From: Thalassotalea nanhaiensis | Lineage (GTDB): Bacteria; Pseudomonadota; Gammaproteobacteria; Enterobacterales; Alteromonadaceae | Assembly (NCBI RefSeq): GCF_031583575.1 | Contig: NZ_CP134146.1 | Location: 3,658,001-3,722,000, forward strand | Length of the DNA stretch: 64,000 bases | Reading direction: 5' to 3' | Shown: positions 32,631-42,549 of the stretch, one piece after another | Position numbering within the stretch: position 1 is the stretch's first letter | Layout of the letters: the number at the start of each line of letters is the position of its first letter | The notes under the pieces: model-generated | Told to the model about the DNA's origin: nothing | What the model saw: only the letters and a program-made list of their open reading frames with translations | The model's database searches: none | Position numbers and translations under genes: made by a program

Positions 32631-35600
32631 ATGCGTTATATCGATAGAACTTTAGCCCAAGGAGGAAATGAACTCCACCAATCTCAAATACAGATTTTAG
32701 ATGAACCAATACTTATTTTAGCAGAACCAGGGGCTGGAAAAACTGCACTGTTAAAGTCATTGGCAAATTTAACAAGTGAGCAATGTCTGTCGGCTAGAAC
32801 ATTCCAACATATGCAACATATCGCTAGTGACTTCCTATTTATAGATGGCCTTGACGAGGTTGCAAAGCAGGGGGCCAGTAGCGTAGAAGCTATTATTGTT
32901 AAATCGTTAGAGCTTTCCCCAAAAAGTCTAGTAATTTCTTGCAGGGCTGGAGAATGGGACGATAGTTATAATACGTTGTTTGAAGATTTCGGTAGAAAGC
33001 TTAAGACATATCATCTAAAACCATTTAACAAGGATGAACAGCAGGAACTATTCATTCAAAAATTTCCTAAAGAGAGTTTCACTGATTTTTATACAAAACT
33101 CTCAGAGTTTGAATTGGATTCATTATTGGGTAATCCACTGTTTATTTATGTATTCGGTTTAGCTTATTCGAGTGATAATAATCTAAAAGTTGGTAAGTAT
33201 GAGTTATTTAACAAAGCTACAGAGGTTCTATTAAAAGAAAATACGTCTAGCAAACATAGTCATCAAGAACGGCCAACTGTTGATACTCTATCAGTCAGAG
33301 CAGGAGAAGTTTGCAGCACAATCCTGTTATCTGGAGCCTCTGGAATAACAAGTCGAGAATCTAAATCAAGTGAACAATACCCATATTTATTCTCAATCAC
33401 ACAAGAAAATTCTTGTGCAAAGTGGTTACTAGATTGCCAGTTAATATTACCAATTGTAGACATTGAACTATTTGAACCAATTCACAGGGTTATCACTGAA
33501 TTTATAGCCGCAAAATATTTAGTATCAAAATTGGAAGACCCTAATGATGAGCTTTCATTAGGGCGATTATCATCATTAATTGCCCCAAATTCGTATGTAA
33601 GGGATGATCTTCGAGGCTTGCTAGGCTGGATAATTACGCTTTCGAACTCCACGAATCAGATAGAGTTTGGAAATTTAGATCCTGTATCGGTGTTCGCTTA
33701 TGGAGATGCTTCCAAACTAAAATCAGATGCTAAATTGGCACTGTTAAATCATTTGCTCGATGCATCTGAAAAAGACCCATTCTTTCTTCGTGAGGATAGG
33801 TGGCGTCAGTTTTCAATCAAGGAATTCGTATGCCATGAAACTGAACAAGAAATTTTAAAGTATCTATCTGCCCCTGATATCAACTTGGATTTATTGTCGT
33901 TAATCTTAGACATACTCGTAAATACAAGCTCAATAGAATCATTCATATTGCCATTGACTAATATAATTAAGTCTAATAAATACCAATTGCATTTTAGAAA
34001 AACTGCTCTGAGAATATTAGTTAAAAAGGACTGGAGGAAATATATCGATTTATTTGATTGGTTCATAAAAAGTGAAGCCGATATAGATAAGCTAGAGCTT
34101 GCTTGTTGCTTTGTCGAATGTACTGATTCTAAGTTTGTAGAACATGAAAAAATCGCTCTTTTATGTAATAAGTTAGCTCCTATACATAAAAGAAAAAAAG
34201 AAAAAGGAGTGTTCCGTTCAAACTGGTACATAACAATTTTTATGAGGAGTTTAAACTCCGATGTGGTTGAGAATGTTTTGAACGCTTTAACTTGCAATAT
34301 CGCTTGCAGTTGTAAAGCAAAGCATGACTTTGAGTGTCATTGCTTAGACGGCATAAGTAAAGTGATAGGTAGGCTTCTTGACCAATACTTTAAAAACGAT
34401 CTAACTCCCACAGATATAGATGAAAATAAACTTCTAGAGTGGCTGGTGCCGCTAAACTTTCATTCTACTGTAAGAGAAGATGATTCACCGAGTGTGATGT
34501 GGTTGCATCAGCATCATGAAGTGAGAAGAAGCATACAAAGGAAGCTATTTTCCCAATGTATAAATATTGAAGAAGTAAACGAATTAAGTTTCAAGTTTTA
34601 CAGAACTTACGGTTTTCACTCAGGGTTGAGATTTGAAAAAGGAGATGTTGAGCACTTAATTCGATTTGCGTTTGAAAACGATAACCTACCTTTATGGAAT
34701 TCTTTTTTACGCCGTCACAACACCTACTCTGATGCAAAAGAAGATGATTTACGCACTATTATGCGTAAACACGCCAACCAAAAAAGTAAATTTATGGCTT
34801 TTTGGGCAGCTACTCAACATGCTTATAAAGTAGACCGAAAAATCAATAGGGAACCGAAATATCGATTTGAAAGAAGAAGGGCCGCCACAGATAATAAAAT
34901 ACGACAAGCAAATGAGATCGAGTTCAGTAAACATAAAAGTAAAGTCTTAGCCGGAAAACACTTCGGATTTTTAAGGGCTTTTGCACATAGTTTAATGTTT
35001 GGGGATAGGTACGAACAAAACCTAGGACATCTGATTAGTAAAGAAACGCAAGAAAAAGCACTCGAAAGCTCTTTAGATTTTATAAAGGGAGATGTTTCTG
35101 ATTTAACAAAACTTGCTCGAACGTCATCACGTACATCTGTCGACTTAGTTCTAATGGCTTGCTTAATATGCATATTTCGTAAGCATGGAACGTTGGCTCA
35201 TATTGACAAGCGGTTCTTAGAGATTGCTCGTGTAGAGGCAAATGTTAGATATGACGGTATTAGTGAAGAGGAAAATAGTTTGTTTTTGGCCGAAGTAGAT
35301 AGATGTTTGTTTACATCAAGATACGAGGCTAAACAATTCCTATATGGGTATGTAGAACCTCAATTTTCATTTAGAGATGATACTAACTCTTGTTCGTGCT
35401 ACATATTGGAACAAAAGCCATTTAATTCTCTAGTAGTAGAGCTTTCAAATGAGTGGCTATCAAAATATCCAGTGTTACCAATTCAGGCTGAATCAGTCCT
35501 GTTCGAACACCTTACTAAAAACTCTGCTGAGACCGAAATTCGCCAGATCACGTCTCAGCGTTGTCTCATGTATAAAAATTTAGTTGGCCCACTTAGTAAA

Positions 35601-36605
35601 GAAAGGCAAAAAGTTTATATTCAATGGTGTATACGAAAATTCCTTTATTGTGATGAATATGAATTTGAATGGCTTTTGCTAAAAAGCAATAAAGAGAACT
35701 TATTTAAACTAGAGTCGACAATTGATGGCCGCTGGTCAATGGGACGCCGAGAAATACAATCCGTAAAAAGCAACAAGACTTATATAATTCTAGATTCGTT
35801 TGTTAACTACCTCGGTAGTTGGGAAGAAAAAGAGGAAGAATCTGGAGAACGGTTGCCTAATGATGTAGCGTCGGAATTCTTTTGTCATTTAATTAATTCA
35901 CTTCCTATAGAAAAAGAATCAATACTACTTTTGGAAAAACTTATGGAAGATAATAGATTTAATTCATTTACTAAACTATGTCGTCATAATTATGCTTCCA
36001 AACTAAAATCACTCTCTTTGCTTGAGTTTTCTCCTCCACATCCAAACAAAGTATTTGAGTTTTTGGCAAAATATAAAATTGTAGGTGTTTTTGACTTACG
36101 AAAGTTAGTGCTAGAGCATTTGATTTCCATACAGCTCGAATATCGGGCAGGTTCAACTACCCCTATTAACAAATTTTATGAACAAGGCCAGCGAGTGGGT
36201 GAAAATCAAGCTCGAGATAGATTGGTAGAAGACTTAAAACCAAGATTGAAACTATTCAGTGTAGATATAGAGTTCAACACTGCAAATAGTGAGCGTTGCG
36301 ACTTTGTTGTTAAATCATCTAATGATGTAGAGCATTTTATGTTGGCCGTAGAAGCTAAAGGTCAATGGCACACTGAACTTTTTAATGCTGCGACTGAACA
36401 ATTATATGGAAAGTATCTCCAACACCCTGAATCTCAAGGCCAAGGTATTTATTTGGTATTTTGGTTTGGTACAGATGAAAAGGTTGCTGGCTGCAAAAAT
36501 AAGTATACCTCCCCTGATGAATTAAAGCGTGAAATTGAGACCAGGATTGACTCTACTCTGCAACCGTTAATTGATGTCTTTGTATTGGATTTATCAAAGA
36601 AATGA
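32631..36605 (+). CDS. NACHT-type NTPase with C-terminal restriction-like nuclease domain
   Basis: The 1324-residue protein opens almost directly with the NTPase: Walker A AEPGAGKT (31-38), Walker B LFIDGLDEV (69-77), LVISCRAGEW, GNPLF, and the NACHT-associated HRVITEFIAAKYL. A long helical region follows (about 330-1180). The C-terminus carries a PD-(D/E)XK pattern: D1224 in CDFVV and E1241/K1243 in VEAKGQWH. NACHT NTPases fused to nucleases are established anti-phage effectors, but the nuclease is usually N-terminal. Defence is inferred. It stands alone, with 200 bases in front and 858 behind. Confidence 0.82.
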   Translation: MRYIDRTLAQGGNELHQSQIQILDEPILILAEPGAGKTALLKSLANLTSEQCLSARTFQHMQHIASDFLFIDGLDEVAKQGASSVEAIIVKSLELSPKSLVISCRAGEWDDSYNTLFEDFGRKLKTYHLKPFNKDEQQELFIQKFPKESFTDFYTKLSEFELDSLLGNPLFIYVFGLAYSSDNNLKVGKYELFNKATEVLLKENTSSKHSHQERPTVDTLSVRAGEVCSTILLSGASGITSRESKSSEQYPYLFSITQENSCAKWLLDCQLILPIVDIELFEPIHRVITEFIAAKYLVSKLEDPNDELSLGRLSSLIAPNSYVRDDLRGLLGWIITLSNSTNQIEFGNLDPVSVFAYGDASKLKSDAKLALLNHLLDASEKDPFFLREDRWRQFSIKEFVCHETEQEILKYLSAPDINLDLLSLILDILVNTSSIESFILPLTNIIKSNKYQLHFRKTALRILVKKDWRKYIDLFDWFIKSEADIDKLELACCFVECTDSKFVEHEKIALLCNKLAPIHKRKKEKGVFRSNWYITIFMRSLNSDVVENVLNALTCNIACSCKAKHDFECHCLDGISKVIGRLLDQYFKNDLTPTDIDENKLLEWLVPLNFHSTVREDDSPSVMWLHQHHEVRRSIQRKLFSQCINIEEVNELSFKFYRTYGFHSGLRFEKGDVEHLIRFAFENDNLPLWNSFLRRHNTYSDAKEDDLRTIMRKHANQKSKFMAFWAATQHAYKVDRKINREPKYRFERRRAATDNKIRQANEIEFSKHKSKVLAGKHFGFLRAFAHSLMFGDRYEQNLGHLISKETQEKALESSLDFIKGDVSDLTKLARTSSRTSVDLVLMACLICIFRKHGTLAHIDKRFLEIARVEANVRYDGISEEENSLFLAEVDRCLFTSRYEAKQFLYGYVEPQFSFRDDTNSCSCYILEQKPFNSLVVELSNEWLSKYPVLPIQAESVLFEHLTKNSAETEIRQITSQRCLMYKNLVGPLSKERQKVYIQWCIRKFLYCDEYEFEWLLLKSNKENLFKLESTIDGRWSMGRREIQSVKSNKTYIILDSFVNYLGSWEEKEEESGERLPNDVASEFFCHLINSLPIEKESILLLEKLMEDNRFNSFTKLCRHNYASKLKSLSLLEFSPPHPNKVFEFLAKYKIVGVFDLRKLVLEHLISIQLEYRAGSTTPINKFYEQGQRVGENQARDRLVEDLKPRLKLFSVDIEFNTANSERCDFVVKSSNDVEHFMLAVEAKGQWHTELFNAATEQLYGKYLQHPESQGQGIYLVFWFGTDEKVAGCKNKYTSPDELKREIETRIDSTLQPLIDVFVLDLSKK

Positions 36606-37463
36606 TTATTTCATTCCGCCAGAAAATTCAGTGACTTTAATCAGTTGCTTAAATAACTTTATGATTAGTAGTGGTTGAATTCTTTGTCCTTAAATGACAA
36701 TTTGGCCCTAAAATGAGAATACCGAGAATATTTTCATTCCTGACAGATTAACCAATTATGCCCACCTTCAATTGTGATGGGTGAGTTTAGAATGCTTACT
36801 TTACATTAATTGAAGATTTACTCTATATCTGACTTTTCTATGCCGTTGGGATGGTTTTATGATAATAAGTAGATAAGACCAACCTATTTATAGCTTTTGC
36901 AGTAAAGGGGAGTAGAACAGGTGTATTTCTTGGTACGGAACTATAGATTGCATACAGACTATGTGACGACCTAAAATATTTAAATCATTACGAGCTCAAG
37001 CCGACGCGATAATAAACCTCAACAATTTAGTCAAAAAAAGTAATTTTTTATTTCCGCAGCAGTAAAAAAACAAAAAAATATCCTCTGCTTTATTTGCTCA
37101 ATAAACGAGCAAACCCTAACTCATTTTTACCCAGTTATTTACAGGTAAATAAACGACTTATGAAAATGAGCAAACCAACACGCTTAAAAAACAAACTAAA
37201 TGTAACTCATTTTTACCAGTTAAACATTGATTTTATTGAAATTTTTAAATTGACAAGATTTTAAGAAAGGCATTAGCATTACCAATGAATACTCGTTTAG
37301 GAAGCCTTCAATGATTTAAGAAAACACCATACCTCACATAAAAAAAACAAGCAAAATATACAATTTACGCTAAAATAATTTCAATTACAATGAATTTATA
37401 TGGTCTTGCATGCCAAAAATTTAGTTACCTCATTTTTAAGCACAACAAAAGGTGGGAAGTACA
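36606..37463. promoter_or_regulatory. Long intergenic region upstream of tnsA
   Basis: No gene is seen in this region. The part nearest tnsA holds repeated elements: TAACTCATTTTTACC at 37118-37132 and 37203-37217, an inverted copy ATGAAAATGAG (37160-37170), two GAGCAAACC boxes (37108, 37168) and the palindrome TTATTTACAGGTAAATAA (37135-37152). CCTCATTTTTA recurs at 37430. These look like operator or transposase-binding sites controlling the tns operon. Confidence 0.55.
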
Positions 37464-38069
37464 ATGCACAGAAATAAAAGAAAACACCGAAAACATCGTT
37501 CGAGACCAACGATTCGGTTTTTTAGCAAAAAGAATCACTGCCCTATTTGGTGCCAATCTTATTTAGAGATGCTTTTCGCATTGCTGCTTGAGTTTGACGA
37601 TGATGTTGAATCTTATGCCTCACAAGTTGAAAGTATTCATTCTCCAGTAGGCAGTTATACTCCTGACTTTTTAGTGAAGTACGTTGACGGTACTAGCTTT
37701 CATTTTGAAGTTCATCACCCTGCCTTATTGAATGATGAATACCAGGAAAAGTTCGCCGCTTATCAACAGTACATTCGTGAACATTCCGATGAACCGTTAA
37801 CGCTTATCACTGACTTAGGCGTGAGTGAACAAGCCTTAAAAACGCTACAGAATTTGTATTACTTTAAAAACAAATTCGAATTAAAAACAATACTATGCCA
37901 GCTCACAGAGTTACCCGTTGAAATTAGCTTCGAGCAACTGGCTCAATACCTTGGTAAGTTTCATCGCATGTATAAGCAACTGCTTAAAGCGATGCTTGCA
38001 GAGCATTGGTACATCTTTGATATTGATAAGCCATTAACCAATGACTCACTGTTGTATAGGAACTATTAA
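37464..38069 (+). CDS. tnsA: TnsA-like transposon endonuclease subunit
   Basis: The ATG at 37464 is chosen because GGGAAG precedes it; a GTG lies 12 bases upstream. The 201-residue protein aligns with TnsA of Tn7: E35 (SYLEMLF), D68 (SYTPDFLVKY) and the strand FHFEVHHP. In Tn7 the last strand carries Gln130 and Lys132; here these positions read E82 and H84, so the catalytic lysine is missing. TnsA cuts the 5' ends so that transposition is cut-and-paste. If this protein is inactive, cointegrates would form. It is first in a tight tnsABC-tniQ operon. Confidence 0.85.
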   Translation: MHRNKRKHRKHRSRPTIRFFSKKNHCPIWCQSYLEMLFALLLEFDDDVESYASQVESIHSPVGSYTPDFLVKYVDGTSFHFEVHHPALLNDEYQEKFAAYQQYIREHSDEPLTLITDLGVSEQALKTLQNLYYFKNKFELKTILCQLTELPVEISFEQLAQYLGKFHRMYKQLLKAMLAEHWYIFDIDKPLTNDSLLYRNY

Positions 38070-38071
38070 TT

Positions 38072-40030
38072 ATGCATCAAGCCCCAACCATAGGTGAAAA
38101 ATATATCTGCTCTGACAATATCATTAGGATATTTTATTTTCATATAAACAATATGTTGTACCTTGTAAATGAAGATGATCCTAAAGATGTCGAACCGTAT
38201 TCCCGCAACGACTTCGATAAAGAGCGTATTTTAAACAATATCGAAAAAATCGCCTCTAATGAAGGTTATGTGATCACGCCCTACCAAAAAGAGCAGGCGA
38301 AGATCAGAAAACCTTACATCGATGCTCTAGAGCAATTAATTTCAGAGGGTTACTGCTACAGCACAGAAAAAACGTATGAAGATCTCATTAAAATTGTCCC
38401 TATGCCTGCAGGCAGAATTAAGCACTATTCCCAAAAGCATATTTGTAAATGGTTCAAGGCATACAATGAAAACAATCGCCATTTAGAACTATCCATAAAG
38501 GACAGAAAACCTCGATGCAATCAACTCCAAATCAATGATGAAGAGTGTTTGATGAGCTTTTTATACAGTGGATTAGGCAGTAATTGCAATAACAAGCAAA
38601 TGCATCGTAAGTATCAGCGCTATGTAGGGGATTGTAGAACCAACTGGAAAGATGAAACACTAAATGTCGCTGATATATCTACAATGCGCCGCCGTTTAAA
38701 GAAAATTACGCAACTCGACTGGGCTATTGCCTGTGGCGACAAAGAAAGTGCAAAAAAGTTATCTCTGACACGTCAGCGAAAGATTCGAGTTGATAAGGCA
38801 CTTGAGCGAGTTGAAATCGATTGCTTGCACTTAAACGTTGCGCTTATTAATGATTTAACCAGTGAAGTTATCACTAAAGTTATTCTCTACGTCGCTATAG
38901 ATGTAAAAACTCGTTACCCCCTATCCGTTGTCGTTCAATTCGGTGGTGGTGAGAATTCTGCTGGGGTGCTCAATTTGTTTCGCAATATGTTCATTGAATC
39001 CAGTAATGAATTGAATGCTTTTGGCTTACCACAGTACGTAATTGCAGATAATGGCACTGCGTTCAACAATATAATGATTGATGAATTAACCCAAGCACTG
39101 GAGCTTAGCTATGTTAGAACGGCAACAGGCGCAGCTCAACACAAACCATTCATTGAGAGTTTCTTCAATAAGCTTAGAGTTGAATTTTGCGAAGCGAAAC
39201 TGGAAGGCTATGAGAAGAAATATCACAATCAAGAACTAAGCTCCTATCAAACCACAAAGCTTAAAAATAGAGTCAAAATAACCTACCGACAGTTTTTACA
39301 CGCTTTAAATGATCACTTGATTGAATACGTCAACACCAAGCATAAAACCGCGAACCTTGTGCCACAAGAAGCCTGGAATGCGGCTCTTAATGATATGGAT
39401 GTATTGCAGCCTTCATATGAAGAAATTCGAAAAAGATTTCATGTAGAAAGTGATGAGGGTCGAAGTATTTACGAAAGAGGCTCAATGTCGCTTGATTATG
39501 AACACTTCTCTAATGCTGAGCTAAACGTTTATCGCAACGAGTGGTTAAATAATTCATCGGCAAAAAGTCCAGAAACAACGATCTATCATGATCGATTCGA
39601 CCTTCGCAGTGTCACTATTGTCCGACTCGACGAAGAGACAGACATCGGTGAAAAAATGGATTTGAAGAACTTAGATTTTGACATTATTAACGAAGCTAAA
39701 AGCTTTGATTTCGCGAAGGAAAAACCTGATTTCAATATGTTTGCCCTTAATGAAACCGTGCTGACTCAAATGGATGAAGTCATTCTAAGAGTAAACCCAG
39801 ACGGCATAAAAAAATCAAAATCGAGAAAGACACCTCGCTCTGGCAAACCAGTTTCTTCGTATGAAGAAAACTTGGCAAAAGGTATGTCATCGATTAATCG
39901 CATTAACCAATCAAATTTATTTAAAGCAACGAGACCTAAAAAGTCTCCTTTAGAAGAGGAGTCACATGCTTCGGAACACTCTAATTCAGATTATAAAAAT
40001 CAACACGACAACCTCAAAGAGTGGGATTAA
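38072..40030 (+). CDS. tnsB: TnsB-like DDE transposase
   Basis: The 652-residue protein has the rve/Mu transposase core with D250 (VEIDCLHL), D326 (IADNGTAF) and E362 (KPFIESFF), a classic D-35-E spacing, all intact. The N-terminal half holds the DNA-binding domains, and the C-terminal tail (KSKSRKTPRSGKP) is where TnsB usually contacts TnsC. It joins the transposon 3' ends to target DNA and should bind the TGAGATT sites at both ends. It starts 2 bases after tnsA. Confidence 0.95.
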   Translation: MHQAPTIGEKYICSDNIIRIFYFHINNMLYLVNEDDPKDVEPYSRNDFDKERILNNIEKIASNEGYVITPYQKEQAKIRKPYIDALEQLISEGYCYSTEKTYEDLIKIVPMPAGRIKHYSQKHICKWFKAYNENNRHLELSIKDRKPRCNQLQINDEECLMSFLYSGLGSNCNNKQMHRKYQRYVGDCRTNWKDETLNVADISTMRRRLKKITQLDWAIACGDKESAKKLSLTRQRKIRVDKALERVEIDCLHLNVALINDLTSEVITKVILYVAIDVKTRYPLSVVVQFGGGENSAGVLNLFRNMFIESSNELNAFGLPQYVIADNGTAFNNIMIDELTQALELSYVRTATGAAQHKPFIESFFNKLRVEFCEAKLEGYEKKYHNQELSSYQTTKLKNRVKITYRQFLHALNDHLIEYVNTKHKTANLVPQEAWNAALNDMDVLQPSYEEIRKRFHVESDEGRSIYERGSMSLDYEHFSNAELNVYRNEWLNNSSAKSPETTIYHDRFDLRSVTIVRLDEETDIGEKMDLKNLDFDIINEAKSFDFAKEKPDFNMFALNETVLTQMDEVILRVNPDGIKKSKSRKTPRSGKPVSSYEENLAKGMSSINRINQSNLFKATRPKKSPLEEESHASEHSNSDYKNQHDNLKEWD

Positions 40031-40033
40031 CTA

Positions 40034-40999
40034 ATGCTATCTAATGAACACGGTACTCAGTTAGCTGAATTATTCTTTGGGCCTGAAGTATTTAAGCACC
40101 CTGTCCTCATCGACATTGTTGAGCAAATTGAATTTGTGCATCAAGCGTCCCTTGCTGGCGACATTTATTCTTTGTTGATCACGGGCCTTTCTCGGTGTGG
40201 AAAATCATTTATTGGCATACGATATGCTGAATTACATCAACCGTTCCATTTGGATGGTGTAAAGCAGACTCCAATACTCTATGTGAAATTGAATGGCGCT
40301 AAAAGTTCGGTAGATGTATTAAATCAAATAATTCTAGCCCTTGGGGGACCCGAATCTAAGACAGGTACAAAACCACATACCGTGCAAGAAAGATTAACAA
40401 AGCTATTTCCTGAGCACGGTGTTCAAATGGTATTTATTGATGAAGTGCAGGATTGCTTACCCCAATCTGATGGTAAGCAAGCGCAAGAGATGGCCAAACA
40501 ATTTTGTCGCCTGTTTGATGACTCGGGAATTCCATTCGTACTATTAGGCACACCAAGCGCAAAGCGCTTAGTGAACATTAGATTTGGTAAAAACAATGAC
40601 AATCTATTGCTCGTAAAGACGGATGAAGAACAAGTCTCAGGTCGAATGTTAGCCCCATTGAATTTACCAACCATTTTTCCACGAACACAGTGTTGGATCG
40701 ACTGCGTACAGTTCTTTTTAGATAAGTTTAATTTACCTTCGGAGATCGCAACAAATAAGCTTTTGCTAAACCGAATTTATGTCGCAACGGAGGGGCGATT
40801 AGGCTTCTTAGAAAAGTTGATGTTTATTGTTTCCACAAAAAAGTTTGCCACATCATCGACGATGCAAATGTTTGAACGTGCCTATAAGTTAGCGTTTTGC
40901 CCAAAACCCGACAACCCTTTCAATGAAGAAGCATTTACGGATCATACAATCAAAAGCATGACGCATAAAATGGAGCCGACTGATGACCTTATCTGTTAA
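40034..40999 (+). CDS. tnsC: TnsC-like AAA+ transposition regulator
   Basis: The 321-residue ATPase has Walker A GLSRCGKS (51-58) and Walker B FIDE (D136, E137), plus the sensor region LGTPSAKR. TnsC forms filaments on target DNA and links the target selector (TniQ/TnsD) to TnsAB. It begins 3 bases after tnsB and overlaps tniQ by 17 bases. It is shorter than Tn7 TnsC and closer in size to TniB-type regulators. Confidence 0.93.
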   Translation: MLSNEHGTQLAELFFGPEVFKHPVLIDIVEQIEFVHQASLAGDIYSLLITGLSRCGKSFIGIRYAELHQPFHLDGVKQTPILYVKLNGAKSSVDVLNQIILALGGPESKTGTKPHTVQERLTKLFPEHGVQMVFIDEVQDCLPQSDGKQAQEMAKQFCRLFDDSGIPFVLLGTPSAKRLVNIRFGKNNDNLLLVKTDEEQVSGRMLAPLNLPTIFPRTQCWIDCVQFFLDKFNLPSEIATNKLLLNRIYVATEGRLGFLEKLMFIVSTKKFATSSTMQMFERAYKLAFCPKPDNPFNEEAFTDHTIKSMTHKMEPTDDLIC

Positions 41000-42377
41000 A
41001 CCATACAGTAAAAAAGATGAAAGCCTTATTTCATATTTACTTAGGTTGATTGTAAGAAATGGCTTTAGGGAGCCAGGAGAATATTTTAACCGCAGCTTTA
41101 TCAATGCCGTAAGCAAGGGCCGACTATCTAAAGACGTTGTTAAAATTCAGGCATCAAACTTTGAACATTTTAGTCATTTCACCCAATTTGAGTACGATGC
41201 AATAAGTCATCCTATCTTTAAACGAAATCACATCTATACCCCAAGAATATGCCCCTCCTGTGCCAGAGAAGAAGGTATCTTAAAAAAGGACTGGCAAAAA
41301 GCAACGACGACCCACTGCCCAACACACAATACGCTGCTCATTGACACCTGCTCTCATTGCGAGCAGGCATTAAAATGGGGGACTGAATTACTGACAGGAA
41401 ATTGTACGAACACGGGATGCAATAAATTCCTATTTCACCACAACCCGAATAAAGCACTCTTTGCACTTAACGAATCACAAATATTAGATTGCTTCACCGC
41501 CGCCTATTTCCTGGAAAATATTGGTTGTACTAATGTAACCCCATTACTGACATCACGGTTTGATTCTCATACGGCGAGTTTTCTATCGGGATATTATTTT
41601 TTAACGCAAAAGCCAAAAGTGAGCGATTGGTATCTAGGGTTAAACACACTGCATATTGAAAATTCAGATGTTCCAGATGAGCTTAAAAACGTTAGCGCAA
41701 GCATTCTAATAAAATCGTTAAAGAGTGAGTGGCCTTTAGCTAATTTTATTCATTCCATATCCAAGGAAAGTAAGCAAGGTAAGCATTTACCCGCACGAGC
41801 AACACAAAGCAAAGAACCACTGGTTTTTAATTTAAAACAGGCTCTTACATTATTAAACTTCCAAAAAGAAGATGTTAGAAAGTTGATTAATGTGGGTTTA
41901 TTGAATATGACTAATGACGTGCTTAATCAGCAATCAAAAATGAACTTCCATTTGTTGATCGACTTTTTACGATCATCATCCTCTCCAATAAAAAAGGCAG
42001 TAACTTATTACGAGTTAGAGCAAATGGGAATTCTCTATTTGGTCAATTTCTGTGATTTATTAGTCGGTTGCTATGAAGGAAAGATCCCCTTTCAATATAA
42101 CCCTAAAGCCTCATTGAAGAGTTCAGTATTTTTTGAACCAGGATCAGTTCAAGCGTTTGCGTTAAATTACATTAAATCAATAAAGAATGAGCTAACAAGT
42201 GTTACCAACATAATGGATATGACCGGAATGTCAGTCGATGATATTTCACTTGCGATTAAAAAGAAAATCATCTCAAAGCCCCAATTACTCAGAAACTCTC
42301 GACACCTTAAAAACCGAGATTTAGTACGTTTAATAAAAATGAAAAATAGCACACAGCTAGAACTCAATATTTTCTAA
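40983..42377 (+). CDS. tniQ: TniQ/TnsD family target-selection protein
   Basis: The 464-residue protein starts MTLSVKPYSKKDESLISYLLRLIVRNGF, the TniQ opening. It has zinc-finger Cys/His groups (CPSCAREEG, HCPTHN, CSHCEQAL, NCTNTGC). The longer C-terminal half, with helix-turn-helix-like segments (SVDDISLAIKKKIISKPQLLRNSRHLK), resembles TnsD, which reads a specific chromosomal site. With no cas genes and no second target protein in the element, it probably chooses a fixed site near glnK. It is the last gene before the right end. Confidence 0.9.
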   Translation: MTLSVKPYSKKDESLISYLLRLIVRNGFREPGEYFNRSFINAVSKGRLSKDVVKIQASNFEHFSHFTQFEYDAISHPIFKRNHIYTPRICPSCAREEGILKKDWQKATTTHCPTHNTLLIDTCSHCEQALKWGTELLTGNCTNTGCNKFLFHHNPNKALFALNESQILDCFTAAYFLENIGCTNVTPLLTSRFDSHTASFLSGYYFLTQKPKVSDWYLGLNTLHIENSDVPDELKNVSASILIKSLKSEWPLANFIHSISKESKQGKHLPARATQSKEPLVFNLKQALTLLNFQKEDVRKLINVGLLNMTNDVLNQQSKMNFHLLIDFLRSSSSPIKKAVTYYELEQMGILYLVNFCDLLVGCYEGKIPFQYNPKASLKSSVFFEPGSVQAFALNYIKSIKNELTSVTNIMDMTGMSVDDISLAIKKKIISKPQLLRNSRHLKNRDLVRLIKMKNSTQLELNIF

Positions 42378-42549
42378 TTACCACCTCCCCCAAAGATTCC
42401 CTTTACATACCCATATTTATCATTATCATTATCATCTAGCCTGATTATTTCAGGCTCAATATTGATTTTTATTAATTTAAAGCCTAAATTTTAGAGTAAC
42501 CCTTTGTCAAATTTTGCCCTTTGATTTATCAAAATCATTGTGCGTAAAA

